From contig JAVBNN010000013.1 of assembly GCA_031551525.1 (NCBI GenBank), positions 22,183-86,182 of the forward strand: DNA of 64,000 bases, read 5' to 3'. A program made the position numbers and the translations under genes. Every line of letters begins with the position of its first letter. Position 1 is the first letter of the stretch. Shown here in pieces: positions 16,350-25,746 of this stretch. This DNA comes from JAVBNN01 sp031551525 (GTDB lineage: Bacteria > Bacillota > Negativicutes > Acidaminococcales > JAISLQ01). The notes below the pieces were generated by a model that searched no databases, was not told the DNA's origin, and saw nothing but the letters and a program-made list of their open reading frames with translations.

Positions 16350-17747
16350 ATGTATAACAAGGCGGACGCCGCTTTCATCGCCCAGCTGGAAGATATCGCA
16401 GGTACAGGATATGTTTTTACCGATGAGGAAAAGCTAGAGCAATATAAAACTGACGAAGAGACTGACGAGAGCTACCATCATATGCCGGAAGCGGTAGTCT
16501 TCCCGGGCAGCCGGGAAGAAGTGGCGGCTATCATGAAGCTGGCCAACCGTGCTCTCGTACCAGTCACGCCGAGAAGCGCCGGTACCAGCTTGGCCGCCGG
16601 GGCCATCCCGGTCAAGGGCGGCATCGTCATGGTCTTGTCGCGTATGGACAAGATACTCGAAATAAATAAAGACGCACTCTACATGCGCGTGGAATGCGGA
16701 GTGCGTACCGAAGACGTGCAGAAGGCTGCCAAAGAGCTAGGCCTTCTCTACGCGGGCGATCCGTGCAGCGCCGACTCCTGCCTGATCGGTGGTAATATCG
16801 CCACCAACGCAGGCGGCAATCGCGCAGTAAAATACGGTACCACCAGAGAACAGGTATACAGCATCGAGGTAGTCACCCCGGAGGGCGACATCACCACCCT
16901 CGGCGCACGCCTCAACAAAAAGACCACCGGCTACTGTTTAGAGCAGTTGGTTATCGGCTCAGAGGGTACACTCGGCATCATCACTGGAGCCGTTCTGAAG
17001 CTAAAACCCCTGCCGCCTTACCGGATGGACATCCTCGCCATAGTCACCGACTACATGACCGGTACGCGCCTTGTGCAAAAGATCATTAACCACGGAGGTA
17101 TAACTCCTACCAGTATAGAATTCATGGACAACAAAGCCGTACGCTCTTGCGGCGACTACATAAAAGTAGCGCTGCCGCACTATGAGGATGGGCACTACAT
17201 TATCATCACGCTCGACGCGTTCAGTGAAACCGAGCTCGAAGAGCGCGTCGCCCTCTTGGACGACGTTTGTACCGGGAGCGGCGCTGCCGAAGTGCTCGAG
17301 GCCGACGAAGAGCGCATCTGGAAAGCCCGTCGCAGCATGGCGGAAGCTGCGCGCGTAGAAAGCAAGGTGGTCTACTACGAAGACGTAGTCGTACCGGTCG
17401 ATATGATCGGCGAGATGCTGGACCAAGCCGCATACTTTGAACAAAAATATAAACTGGTCAGCCGCACAGTGGCGCACGCCGGTGACGGCAACATCCACTT
17501 CACGCTACTGAAAGGCGGCTTGACCGACGATGAGTGGCATAACATGCTAAAAACCTTTCACGAGGAGATATACGGCCTCGCGTACAAAATGGGCGGGCGG
17601 CTGTCCGGCGAACACGGCATAGGCGCCAAAAAGATAGATACCATGGAGATGTACACCGATCCGGTGGAGCTGGCCATGATGAAAAAGATCAAACGCGCCC
17701 TCGACCCCAACAATATACTCAATCCCGGAAAGATATTCAACTGGTGA
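16350..17747 (+). CDS. FAD-binding oxidoreductase (GlcD / D-lactate dehydrogenase family)
   Basis: This 465-residue 2-hydroxyacid dehydrogenase of the GlcD type oxidises D-lactate, glycolate or a similar acid with FAD. The FAD-binding half shows PEAVVFPGSREEVAAIMKLA, PRSAGTSLAAGA, and IGGNIATNAGGNRAVKYG. The C-terminal half carries VAHAGDGNIH and GGRLSGEHGIG, the substrate-binding region with metal-coordinating His. It needs an electron acceptor such as EtfAB or an iron-sulfur partner, which is not encoded next to it. GGGAGG lies before ATG 16350. The cupin gene follows after 4 bases. Confidence 0.92.
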   Translation: MYNKADAAFIAQLEDIAGTGYVFTDEEKLEQYKTDEETDESYHHMPEAVVFPGSREEVAAIMKLANRALVPVTPRSAGTSLAAGAIPVKGGIVMVLSRMDKILEINKDALYMRVECGVRTEDVQKAAKELGLLYAGDPCSADSCLIGGNIATNAGGNRAVKYGTTREQVYSIEVVTPEGDITTLGARLNKKTTGYCLEQLVIGSEGTLGIITGAVLKLKPLPPYRMDILAIVTDYMTGTRLVQKIINHGGITPTSIEFMDNKAVRSCGDYIKVALPHYEDGHYIIITLDAFSETELEERVALLDDVCTGSGAAEVLEADEERIWKARRSMAEAARVESKVVYYEDVVVPVDMIGEMLDQAAYFEQKYKLVSRTVAHAGDGNIHFTLLKGGLTDDEWHNMLKTFHEEIYGLAYKMGGRLSGEHGIGAKKIDTMEMYTDPVELAMMKKIKRALDPNNILNPGKIFNW

Positions 17748-17751
17748 TGAT

Positions 17752-18240
17752 ATGTGGACTTTACCGCTAGCCGCAGAAAATATAGTAAAACAACTCAACA
17801 TGGAAAAACTCAAAGAAGGCGTGTACGCCAAACGCAGCTACGACGGACCGGCCCTTGAGGGCGGGCGGGCCGGAGTGAGCAGCGCTTATGCCGTGGTCGC
17901 CTGGACGGCGCCCTCATATTTACATCGGCTGGATTGTGACGAACTATGGCATTTTTATGCCGGACATTCCCTAGACGTGCACGTATTGGAAGAAACAGGC
18001 TTTCGGGTATATCGCATGGGGCCGGACATAGCAGCCGGAGAAAACCCGGAGGTTATACTGCCGAAAGGAACCATCTTTGGTGCCCTGGCCGCCAAACCTA
18101 CTGCCTGGTGCCTGTTTGGCTGCGTTTGCATCCCGGGGTTTGAATTTTCCGGCTGTGAATACATAACGGCCAACCATCCAGCGCTCGACGGATACACGGG
18201 CGAACGTGAAATACTGGCGCGCCTGACAGAATATAAGTAA
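17752..18240 (+). CDS. DUF985 cupin-fold protein
   Basis: This 162-residue single-domain cupin is of the DUF985 type. Recognisable are SSAYAVVAWTAPSYLHRLDCDELWHFYAGHSLDVHVL, with HxxxxxELWHFY as the usual metal-site region, GTIFGALA, and a late segment with CIPGFEFSGCEY. The family binds a small ligand or metal; no reaction is established. It follows the GlcD-like gene by 4 bases, so the two are probably one transcript, ended by the terminator at 18241-18273. Confidence 0.85.
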   Translation: MWTLPLAAENIVKQLNMEKLKEGVYAKRSYDGPALEGGRAGVSSAYAVVAWTAPSYLHRLDCDELWHFYAGHSLDVHVLEETGFRVYRMGPDIAAGENPEVILPKGTIFGALAAKPTAWCLFGCVCIPGFEFSGCEYITANHPALDGYTGEREILARLTEYK

Positions 18241-18273
18241 CAGCAAAACCCCGGCATTGCCGGGGTTTTGCTG
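18241..18273. terminator. bidirectional terminator between cupin and RND pump genes
   Basis: CAGCAAAACCCCGGC (18241-18255) pairs with GCCGGGGTTTTGCTG (18259-18273) as a long perfect stem with loop ATT. A, and on the other side T, tracts lie inside the stem, so it can serve both converging transcripts. Confidence 0.88.
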
Positions 18274-18281
18274 TTACTCCT

Positions 18282-21200
18282 TTATTCGGTCACCGTATCT
18301 TGTGTTTTACTGTCGTCTTCATGTTTTCTAAAGCCAAATTTCTCGAGCGTCCATTCGACTATGACGAACAGCACAGGTATGAGAAAGATCCCCAGCCCGG
18401 TGGCGATGGTCATGCCGCCGACTACCGTGGTGCCCATGGCGTTTCGGGCGCCAGCGCCTGCGCCGGAGGCTACGGCGAGCGGCAGGCAGCCGATGATGAA
18501 GGCCAGCGACGTCATAAGAATAGGCCTGAGGCGGAGCTTTGAGGCCTCAATGGCTGCTTTTACCGGATCCATGCCATCGTCCACGCGGATTTTGGCAAAC
18601 TCGACAATGAGTATGGCGTTTTTCGCCGCGAGTCCGATAAGGGTGATGATACCTATCTGCATGTAGATGCTGTTTTGCAGGTTAGCGAGGTATTGCGAGA
18701 GAAAAGCGCCGAAGATGCCGGTCGGTACGGAAAGAAGTACCGCGTAAGGTATGGCCCAGCTTTCATAAAGGGCGGCCAGACAGAGGAATACGAATACGAG
18801 GGCCAGCGCCATGACTTGAGTGGCCGAGTCGCCGGATTTTTTTTCTTCGCGGCTTTGGCCGGACCATTCTACTTTAAAGCCGGGCGGGAGATTGGTCTTG
18901 GCCAGTTCTTCCATGGCCGCTATAGCCTGTCCGGAGCTGTAGCCGGGGGCGGAGGCTCCGTTTATCTGAATGCTACGCGTCGCGTTAAAGCGGGTTATGC
19001 TGGGGGCGGCGGTGATGATCTTTGGTTTTAAAAGGGTGTCGAGCGGCACCATGCCGCTCGGCGACTTTACATAAATAAAGCGCATGTTATCGGCTTGTGT
19101 GCGATATTTGGCGTCGGCCTGCACGATGACCTTGTAGGTGCGGCCGAACATGTTAAAGTCGTTTACTTCATAGCCGCCAAAGTTTACCTGCAGCGCGCTG
19201 AATACGTCGTTGAGAGCGATACCGAGGGTTTTGACCTTTTCCCGGTCGATTTCAAATTCCATAGTGGGCGAGTTGCTGGTATAAGTGGTGTATACCCTGG
19301 TAACTTCCGGCCTCTGGGTGTTGGCGGCGCCCAGGAATTTTTTAGTTATGTCGTCCAGTTCCTTATCGCTGCGTCCAACCATATCCTGGAGGACCATGGT
19401 AAAGCCGCCGACATTGCCGAGACCCGGAAGCGATGGGGGATTCATGGCGATGACCGAAGCTTCCGCATAGCCGTCTGCTTTGCCGTATATACTGCCGATG
19501 ATGGCGTTTATCTGTGTTTGCCGGTCTGTGCGGTTATCCCAAGGGTCAAGGCCGATAAAAATGCTGCCGGCGCTCGATTTAGAGCTGGAGGAAAGGATGT
19601 CGTAGCCGAAAACCGTCATGACATTGGCTACGCCCGGCACTTTTTTGATATCTTCACCCAGGCGTACCATGACATTTTCCGTGCGGTTGAGGCTGGCGCC
19701 TTCCGGCAGACTTACCGAGGCGAGCATGAAGGCCTGGTCTTCGTCGGGGATGAAGGTGGTAGGCACCAGTTTAAACAAAGCGCCGGTGCCAGCCAGCAGT
19801 ACCAAAAGAAAAATAAATACGTATTTGGCGTGGTGTATCAGTGTGGTAACTATCTTGCCGTAGGAGTTTGTCGTACGGTCGAACCAGTCGTTGAAGCGGT
19901 CGAAAAATCTACCCATAAAGCCTTTTTGGGCGTTCGAATCATGCGGGCGTAGTAGCATGGCGCATAGCGCCGGGGTAAGCGAGAGGGCGATAACGGCCGA
20001 AAGACCCATAGATACCGCTATGGTCAGGGCAAACTGGCGGTAGAGGACGCCCATCATGCCACCCAAAAAGGCGACCGGGATGAACACCGAAGCCAGCACG
20101 AAAGCTATGGCGATGACCGGGCCTGAAACTTCCGCCATGGCACGGCGGGTGGCTTCATAAGGGCCAAGTTTGTTGACTGTGATATGATGCTCTACCGCCT
20201 CAATAACTATTATCGCATCGTCGACCACAAGGCCGATAGCCAGCACCATGGCGAACAAGGTGAGCGTATTGATGGTAAAGCCAAGTATGATGAAAGATCC
20301 AAAAGTGCCGATGAGAGAAACCGGTACGGCCAGAAGCGGGATAAGAGTGGCGCGCCAGCTCTGCAGGAATAGGTATACTATGATGATAACCAACAGCAGC
20401 GCTTCAAAAAAAGTCTTGACCACTTCCTTGATGGAGGCGGCTATGTAGGCCGTGTTGTCGCGGATGAGCGTGTAGCGTACATCGGGAGGAAAGTCCTGCG
20501 CTGCCGCTTCGATGACTTTTTTCACTTCGCCGATGGTGTCCATAGCGTTGGCATCGTTAGTTAAGAGGATACCCATACCGACGGAGTTTTTGGAGTTGAG
20601 CTTGGAGCTGATGCTCATGGAACGTTCGGCATTTTCTATTTTGGCGATGTCTTTTAGACGGATAAAGGCGCCGTTTGGCTGTGATTTAATGATTATGTCG
20701 CCAAATTCATCTATACTGGTCAGGCGGCCCTGTATCTTGCCGGTGTATTGGAACTCCTGGTTGTCTTTTGTGGGCGGTCCGCCGATCGTACCGGCCGGAG
20801 CCTGTACATTCTGCTCTTTAATAGCGTTTATGACGTCGCCCGTAGTAAGCCCGAGCTCGGCCAGACGGTCAGGATTTATCCAGAGGCGGCGGGATAGGTC
20901 GGAGCCGAAAATATTGACGTCACCGACGCCGCGCACGCGTTTTATCGCATCGAGCATATATACTTTTATATAATTGTATAAAAAAGCTTGGTCATGGGTA
21001 TTTTCCGGTGAATAGACACTGAACATTAACGCCATATCTGACGAAGCCTTTTTGGTGACTATGCCATACTCTTTTACTTCATTGGGCAGGGTGGAGTTGG
21101 CCTGTGATATGTTGTTTTGCACCTTTACCGATGCTATATCGCCATTCACTCCAAGGTTGAATACCACCTGCAGACTGTAACGGCCGCTGTTGTCAGCAGT

Positions 21201-21440
21201 GGCGCTCATATAGTCCATGCCTTCGACTCCGTTGACCTGCTCTTCAATAACCTGCGCTACCGCCTGATTGATGGTGGCGGCGTTGGCGCCAACGTAGTTA
21301 GTGGACACTGATACGGTAGGCGGCTGTATCTGCGGGTATTGCGCTATCGGCAGGTTGAGTCCGGCGATAACGCCGGCCAGCACGATGAGGAGCGAGAGGA
21401 CGACCGCAAAGACCGGACGGTCGATAAAGAATTTTGCCAC
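18282..21440 (-). CDS. RND multidrug efflux transporter (HAE1/AcrB family)
   Basis: This 1052-residue inner-membrane proton antiporter is the standard length for AcrB/MexB. It begins MAKFFIDRPVFAVVLSLLIV and has 12 predicted membrane segments with two large periplasmic loops. TM4 carries the proton-relay pair in GLVVDDAIIVIEAVEHH. Membrane segments of the second half include AALYESWAIPYAVLLSVPTG and AKNAILIVEFAK. The start is GTG 21440, 5 nt after AAGGAGA. It follows the adaptor gene in one operon; no TolC-like outer-membrane gene is in the window, so the pump must borrow one. Its presence implies an outer membrane. Confidence 0.96.
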   Translation of the reverse strand: MAKFFIDRPVFAVVLSLLIVLAGVIAGLNLPIAQYPQIQPPTVSVSTNYVGANAATINQAVAQVIEEQVNGVEGMDYMSATADNSGRYSLQVVFNLGVNGDIASVKVQNNISQANSTLPNEVKEYGIVTKKASSDMALMFSVYSPENTHDQAFLYNYIKVYMLDAIKRVRGVGDVNIFGSDLSRRLWINPDRLAELGLTTGDVINAIKEQNVQAPAGTIGGPPTKDNQEFQYTGKIQGRLTSIDEFGDIIIKSQPNGAFIRLKDIAKIENAERSMSISSKLNSKNSVGMGILLTNDANAMDTIGEVKKVIEAAAQDFPPDVRYTLIRDNTAYIAASIKEVVKTFFEALLLVIIIVYLFLQSWRATLIPLLAVPVSLIGTFGSFIILGFTINTLTLFAMVLAIGLVVDDAIIVIEAVEHHITVNKLGPYEATRRAMAEVSGPVIAIAFVLASVFIPVAFLGGMMGVLYRQFALTIAVSMGLSAVIALSLTPALCAMLLRPHDSNAQKGFMGRFFDRFNDWFDRTTNSYGKIVTTLIHHAKYVFIFLLVLLAGTGALFKLVPTTFIPDEDQAFMLASVSLPEGASLNRTENVMVRLGEDIKKVPGVANVMTVFGYDILSSSSKSSAGSIFIGLDPWDNRTDRQTQINAIIGSIYGKADGYAEASVIAMNPPSLPGLGNVGGFTMVLQDMVGRSDKELDDITKKFLGAANTQRPEVTRVYTTYTSNSPTMEFEIDREKVKTLGIALNDVFSALQVNFGGYEVNDFNMFGRTYKVIVQADAKYRTQADNMRFIYVKSPSGMVPLDTLLKPKIITAAPSITRFNATRSIQINGASAPGYSSGQAIAAMEELAKTNLPPGFKVEWSGQSREEKKSGDSATQVMALALVFVFLCLAALYESWAIPYAVLLSVPTGIFGAFLSQYLANLQNSIYMQIGIITLIGLAAKNAILIVEFAKIRVDDGMDPVKAAIEASKLRLRPILMTSLAFIIGCLPLAVASGAGAGARNAMGTTVVGGMTIATGLGIFLIPVLFVIVEWTLEKFGFRKHEDDSKTQDTVTE

Positions 21441-21458
21441 GTTGTTGTCTCCTTGTTG

Positions 21459-22610
21459 TTAGTTGAGGACCAGGCCGAGGTCTTCCGGTTTTATAACGGT
21501 GGGGACGAGCGATACGCCCTCCTGCACCTTGGTCAGTCCTTCGACGACGACGGTCTCGTCGCCCTTGAGGCCGCTTTCTACCAGCCAGAAGCTGCCTGTC
21601 TGTTTGCCCAGTTTAACTTCCTGGGCTTTGGTTTTGTTGTTTTCATCGACCAGCATGACGTAGGACTTCTCGAGTACCTGTTGTACGGCGCGCTGCGGCA
21701 CCAGTACAGCATCTTTAAGGGTAGCCCCGGTTATTTTGACGCGGGCGAACATGCCTGGGATCAGCACACCGTTCGGGTTTGCAAAGGTGGCTTTTATAGC
21801 CAGAGTACCGGTATTGTTGACCATGCCGCGATCTACCTGGGTCACCTGGCCGGGGGATGCGTAGGCGGCGCCGTTACTGAGCGTTAGGGTGACGTTGCCG
21901 CCCCAGCCGCTCGCGATAGCGTTCTTGGTACTATGCATGTTGAGGTATTCGGGTTCGCTCATGCTAAATTGTACAAATACCGGATCGATCACGCCGACAG
22001 TCACAAGGACGGTACTGCCAGGCTGGACATAGGTGCCCACACTGACATCGTCTACATAGAGCCGCCCGTCGATCGGCGAGACCACCAGAGTGTCGTCAAG
22101 GTCGTCCGCCGCTTTTTGCGCCAGAGCTACATTGGAGTTGAGGAGGGCGCGCTGCTGGCGTTCGGCCGATTCCTGAGTGGCCAGCTGTTGCTGGGAAATA
22201 GCATTTGCTTTATAAAGCTCGCGGTATCTTTGCGTATCTACCGCAGTATTGGCGAGGTTTGCCTCCACTTGGGCTGCCTGGGCCTGGGCGGACAAAAGGG
22301 CGCTACGGTATATGCGTTCGTCAATTTTAAACAACGGCTGGCCTTTTTTTACCAGTTGGCCGCCAGACACCATTTTTTCTACTACGTTGCCAGATACGCG
22401 GGCCTGCACGCGCACTTCGTTTTTGCCTTGCACCTGGCCGGCGTATTCGCTATCAAGGGTAGTATCTCTTTTTAATACCTTCATGGCTTTTACTGCTACG
22501 GGCTTGGGAGCTGCGGGCGAGCTTTTACCGCCGCAGCCTGCAACTAGGCTGGCCAAAAAAAACACTGCCAATAGGGCACAGGAAAATATCTTGGTTTTTA
22601 CTGGAAACAA
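21459..22610 (-). CDS. RND efflux periplasmic adaptor lipoprotein (AcrA/MexA family)
   Basis: This 383-residue membrane-fusion protein links the RND pump to an outer-membrane channel. A lipobox (LVAGC, Cys near residue 26) anchors it to the inner membrane. Next come the lipoyl half-motif VQARVSGNVVEKMVSGGQLVKKGQPLFKID, a coiled-coil hairpin (residues about 105-170, Gln/Ala-rich), the second lipoyl half SPIDGRLYVDDVSVGTYV, and beta-barrel segments. It starts with TTG 22610; an ATG ten bases upstream is out of frame. AAAGGA supports the TTG. Expression is probably driven by the MerR-type promoter at 22674-22704. Confidence 0.94.
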   Translation of the reverse strand: MFPVKTKIFSCALLAVFFLASLVAGCGGKSSPAAPKPVAVKAMKVLKRDTTLDSEYAGQVQGKNEVRVQARVSGNVVEKMVSGGQLVKKGQPLFKIDERIYRSALLSAQAQAAQVEANLANTAVDTQRYRELYKANAISQQQLATQESAERQQRALLNSNVALAQKAADDLDDTLVVSPIDGRLYVDDVSVGTYVQPGSTVLVTVGVIDPVFVQFSMSEPEYLNMHSTKNAIASGWGGNVTLTLSNGAAYASPGQVTQVDRGMVNNTGTLAIKATFANPNGVLIPGMFARVKITGATLKDAVLVPQRAVQQVLEKSYVMLVDENNKTKAQEVKLGKQTGSFWLVESGLKGDETVVVEGLTKVQEGVSLVPTVIKPEDLGLVLN

Positions 22611-22648
22611 TGTTGGTCATCCTTTCTTCTGCCTGGCGTACTGGCAGG

Positions 22649-22678
22649 TTGACAGTTCGAATCTCACTGGTCTATCAT
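22649..22678 (+). promoter_or_regulatory. promoter of the MerR regulator gene
   Basis: TTGACA (22649-22654), an 18-bp spacer and TATCAT (22673-22678) point rightward. The start of transcription would fall inside the operator dyad, which would give autorepression. Confidence 0.55.
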
Positions 22679-22704
22679 AAAGTATACAGTTACTGTATAG
22701 TCAA
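22674..22704 (-). promoter_or_regulatory. MerR-type operator-promoter of the efflux operon
   Basis: On the minus strand TTGACT (22704-22699) and TATGAT (22679-22674) are separated by 19 bp, the over-long spacer typical of MerR-activated promoters. The spacer holds a perfect dyad, TATACAGT-T-ACTGTATA (22683-22699). The adjacent divergent MerR regulator is the obvious ligand-dependent activator. Confidence 0.85.
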
Positions 22705-22719
22705 GGAGGAAAAATTGTA

Positions 22720-23550
22720 ATGGACAAGATTTTAAACAAAAAATTCACTACCAGCCAGTTTGCCGCCATGCATAACATAAATAAGCGCACGCTTATGTAT
22801 TACGACCAGATTGGTCTTTTTAGTCCGGAAGAAGTACGGGAGAACGGCTATCGTTACTATACCTTCCGGCAAAATTTCCTCTTTTCGTCTATCCTCTTAT
22901 TAAGAAAAATGCACATATCTTTAAAAGACATCGGCCGCTACTTGAAAAACTACACACAGGATAATCTTCTTGAGCTTTTACGCAGTCAGGATCGCGTGCT
23001 GGAAGAACAGATAGGAGAACTTCTGTGGCTGCAAAAAATATTGCGCAACAAGATAAATAACATGGAAGGCAAGGAAAAGGTGATATTTTCTTCACTGAAA
23101 ATGATAAAGGAAAAAGCGCGGGCCGTTGTATTGAGTGAGGCGGTGGAAGAGATACCGGCGGAGAAGATGGTGCCTTTGGCGGCAGGTTTTATCAGCGACT
23201 GTTACAAAAACCGTGTATACTGCGGACACCCCATGGGCGTAGTATTTGACGCCAGGGCCATGCAGCAAAAAAACGAACGAATACTAAAAAACTTTTTTTA
23301 TTTTCTGGGCAAGCAGGATGAAAAAGAAAAAAACCTGCCATGTTCATATAAACCGGCAGGCTATTATTTGGTAGGATATTATAAAGGACAATGGGAAGAG
23401 GTGCCGTCTTTTTACAACGGATTGCTTGCGCACGCCAAGGACGCTGGTCTTGTGTTTGGTGAAAACATCTATGAAGAAAAAATACTCGACGATGTGGCCG
23501 CCCGGGCAGGCAACTATGTCGAGCTAAAAATATCTGCCCAACTGGTCTGA
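22720..23550 (+). CDS. MerR-family transcriptional regulator with effector domain (BmrR/TipA-like)
   Basis: This 276-residue regulator has an N-terminal winged helix: FTTSQFAAMHNINKRTLMYYDQIGLF and RENGYRYYTFRQ. A coiled-coil dimerisation helix follows (about residues 80-125). The C-terminal part of about 150 residues resembles a GyrI-like drug-binding domain of BmrR type (PCSYKPAGYYLVGYYKGQWEE). It is divergent from the RND operon and probably activates it through the 19-bp-spacer operator on binding a toxic compound. AAGGAGG lies 10 nt before ATG 22720. Confidence 0.92.
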   Translation: MDKILNKKFTTSQFAAMHNINKRTLMYYDQIGLFSPEEVRENGYRYYTFRQNFLFSSILLLRKMHISLKDIGRYLKNYTQDNLLELLRSQDRVLEEQIGELLWLQKILRNKINNMEGKEKVIFSSLKMIKEKARAVVLSEAVEEIPAEKMVPLAAGFISDCYKNRVYCGHPMGVVFDARAMQQKNERILKNFFYFLGKQDEKEKNLPCSYKPAGYYLVGYYKGQWEEVPSFYNGLLAHAKDAGLVFGENIYEEKILDDVAARAGNYVELKISAQLV

Positions 23551-23555
23551 GGACG

Positions 23556-24251
23556 CTACTTTATCCGGGCGGCGCCTTTCATGCGCTCGCAGTTTTCCGT
23601 GATCATTTTTTCCAGTTCCTTGAGGCGCAGTTCTACGTCGTCCACATGCTTGCTCAAGAGGGTCTCCATTTCGGCGACCGGGTCAGGCAGTTTGTCATGG
23701 TTGAGATCAATACTGTCCTCAGGGGAGATACGTTTGCCGTTTTGCGCCACCACGCGGCCAGGGATACCGACCACCACCGAGCCGGGCGGAACTTCGCAAA
23801 GCACCACGGAACCCGCGCCGATCTTTGTATTGTCACCTACAATAAAAGAACCGAGCACTTTCGCTCCGCTGGCTACGACGACATTGTCGCCGATGGTCGG
23901 GTGGCGCTTTCCGCGTTCCTTTCCGGTTCCGCCAAGCGTTACACCCTGGTAGAGTGTGACATTTTTACCTATTTCGGCTGTTTCACCTATCACGACACCC
24001 ATGCCATGGTCGATAAAGAGTCCCTCTCCAAGCTTGGCGCCGGGGTGTATGTCTATACCGGTAAGAAAACGCGAAAAAGTATTTATAAGGCGCGCCAAAA
24101 GTATCCAACCGCCTAGGTACAGGCCGTGCGCCATGCGGTGCAGCCAGATGGCGTGAAGGCCCGGATAACAAAGAACTGCCTCGAGAACGCTTTTGGCAGC
24201 CGGGTCGCGTTGCATCACCGCCCGGATATCCGCTCTGGCCTGTTTGAACAT
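23556..24251 (-). CDS. cysE: serine O-acetyltransferase
   Basis: This enzyme acetylates L-serine with acetyl-CoA, the first committed step of cysteine synthesis. It has 231 residues, in the range of the short bacterial form. The left-handed beta-helix shows hexapeptide repeats from TGIDIHPGAKLGEGLFIDHG to the IVGDNTKIGAGSVVL region. Catalytic His is in FIDHGMGVVIGETAEIG, and GKRHPTIGDNVVVASGAKVLG matches the acetyl-CoA loop. The extended C-terminal helix may bind CysK. No T-box leader is seen upstream, and cysK is not in the window. Confidence 0.95.
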   Translation of the reverse strand: MFKQARADIRAVMQRDPAAKSVLEAVLCYPGLHAIWLHRMAHGLYLGGWILLARLINTFSRFLTGIDIHPGAKLGEGLFIDHGMGVVIGETAEIGKNVTLYQGVTLGGTGKERGKRHPTIGDNVVVASGAKVLGSFIVGDNTKIGAGSVVLCEVPPGSVVVGIPGRVVAQNGKRISPEDSIDLNHDKLPDPVAEMETLLSKHVDDVELRLKELEKMITENCERMKGAARIK

Positions 24252-24427
24252 ACAAAAAGTCCCCCTGAAAATGTATAAAGATTTTTGCTTACAATGTTTG
24301 TCATTTAGTATAACATAAAATAGTAATGAAATACATTTTTGTTGCAGGCGTTTTGCAGTTGAATTTGGACGTAAAAATATGTTAACATCTAACTAATAAA
24401 TATATTTATTAAAGCGAGGGAACTCAA

Positions 24428-25732
24428 ATGGATAAACAGCAAATGAAAGCCCTTGTTTGTCAGGCTATAGACCAGGCCGGGGAAACGATAGCGGCTTATG
24501 CCGAATCTGTTATGAAAGAGCCGGAACTTGGCTATAAAGAAGTGAAGACCGCCGCCAAAACGGCAGCGCTTTTTAAAGACCTGGGCCTGCCAGTGGAAGA
24601 AGGGCTGGCTATAACTGGCGTCAGGGCTACTCTGAAAGGCAACGGCGGGCCTACTATCGCCATATTGGGCGAACTGGACGCCATCGGCTGTCCGGAGGCA
24701 GAGTTTGCCGATCCCACTACCGGCGCCGCCCACGCCTGCGGGCACAACCACCAGCTGGCTGCTATGATGGCTGCCGCCGCCGGGTTATCAGCTCTTTATA
24801 AAACTGAAAACCTGTCGGGCAATGTAGTTTTTTTCGCCGTACCGGCTGAAGAATATGTCGAACTTGAATACAGAAACGGCCTTAGAAAAGAAGGAAAACT
24901 GCATTTTCTGGGCGGCAAGCAGGAGCTTATCTACCGCGGCGCTTTCAACGACATAGATATGGCCATGATGATACATTCCAATTCGTTTAGCCCCAAACCA
25001 AGCATTTTTATCGGCGAATCAAGCAACGGATTTATCGGCAAGACCGTCCGTTATATCGGCAAGATGTCGCATGCCGCCGCCGCTCCGCATGAAGGCATCA
25101 ACGCCCTCAACGCCGCCATGCTTGGACTGATGGGTATACATGCCATACGCGAGACTTTCCGCGATCAGGACATCGTCCGTGTGCATCCCATCATAACAAA
25201 GGGAGGCGACCTGGTGAACTCCGTTCCGTCCGACGTGCGCATCGAGACCTATGTGCGGGCCAAGACCATGGCCGCCATTGGCGAAACGCACGAAAAAGTC
25301 GACCGGGCCTTGAAAGCCGGCGGCGACGCAGTGGGGGCGCAGACCGAGATAGTAACAATGCCAGGTTATTTGCCACTGACCTGCTCGGTTGAGATGAACA
25401 AAATATTTATTGAAAACACCAAAACTGCCTGCCCGGAGGTCGAAGTGAACGACTCGGGGCACTTTGGCGCGTCCACTGACGCCGGCGACCTTTCGCACAT
25501 CATCCCGCTCATCCATCCCTTTGTCGGCGGGGTGGACGGCACCCTGCACGGCAAAGACTTCAAACTGATAGACTTTGCCTCCGCCTGCCTCATGCCGGCC
25601 AAAGCTATGGCTATGAGCGTCATAGACCTTTTATGTGACGACGCGGCGCTGGCCAAAAAGATCCAAAAAGAATTCAAACCGGTCTTTACCCGTGAAGAGT
25701 ATATCGCGACACTGGAAAAATATTTCAGCTGA
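24428..25732 (+). CDS. M20 family amidohydrolase (AbgB-like)
   Basis: This 434-residue zinc amidohydrolase of the M20D type is close in layout to aminobenzoyl-glutamate hydrolase subunit B. Metal-site motifs are GELDAIGCPEAE, AHACGHNHQ and VPAEEYVELEY. A dimerisation-domain insert follows (MSHAAAAPHEGINALNAAM). Its natural substrate is an N-acylated amino acid or p-aminobenzoyl-glutamate-like amide; the sequence does not decide. GCGAGGGA precedes the ATG. The AT-rich polysaccharide island begins 14 bases downstream. Confidence 0.88.
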   Translation: MDKQQMKALVCQAIDQAGETIAAYAESVMKEPELGYKEVKTAAKTAALFKDLGLPVEEGLAITGVRATLKGNGGPTIAILGELDAIGCPEAEFADPTTGAAHACGHNHQLAAMMAAAAGLSALYKTENLSGNVVFFAVPAEEYVELEYRNGLRKEGKLHFLGGKQELIYRGAFNDIDMAMMIHSNSFSPKPSIFIGESSNGFIGKTVRYIGKMSHAAAAPHEGINALNAAMLGLMGIHAIRETFRDQDIVRVHPIITKGGDLVNSVPSDVRIETYVRAKTMAAIGETHEKVDRALKAGGDAVGAQTEIVTMPGYLPLTCSVEMNKIFIENTKTACPEVEVNDSGHFGASTDAGDLSHIIPLIHPFVGGVDGTLHGKDFKLIDFASACLMPAKAMAMSVIDLLCDDAALAKKIQKEFKPVFTREEYIATLEKYFS

Positions 25733-25746
25733 GTTAAAAACTTAAT

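Noticed and set aside
24252..24427. T-box or SAM riboswitch before cysE
   Set aside because: The 176-bp gap to the divergent amidohydrolase gene shows no T-box sequence, specifier stem or antiterminator.
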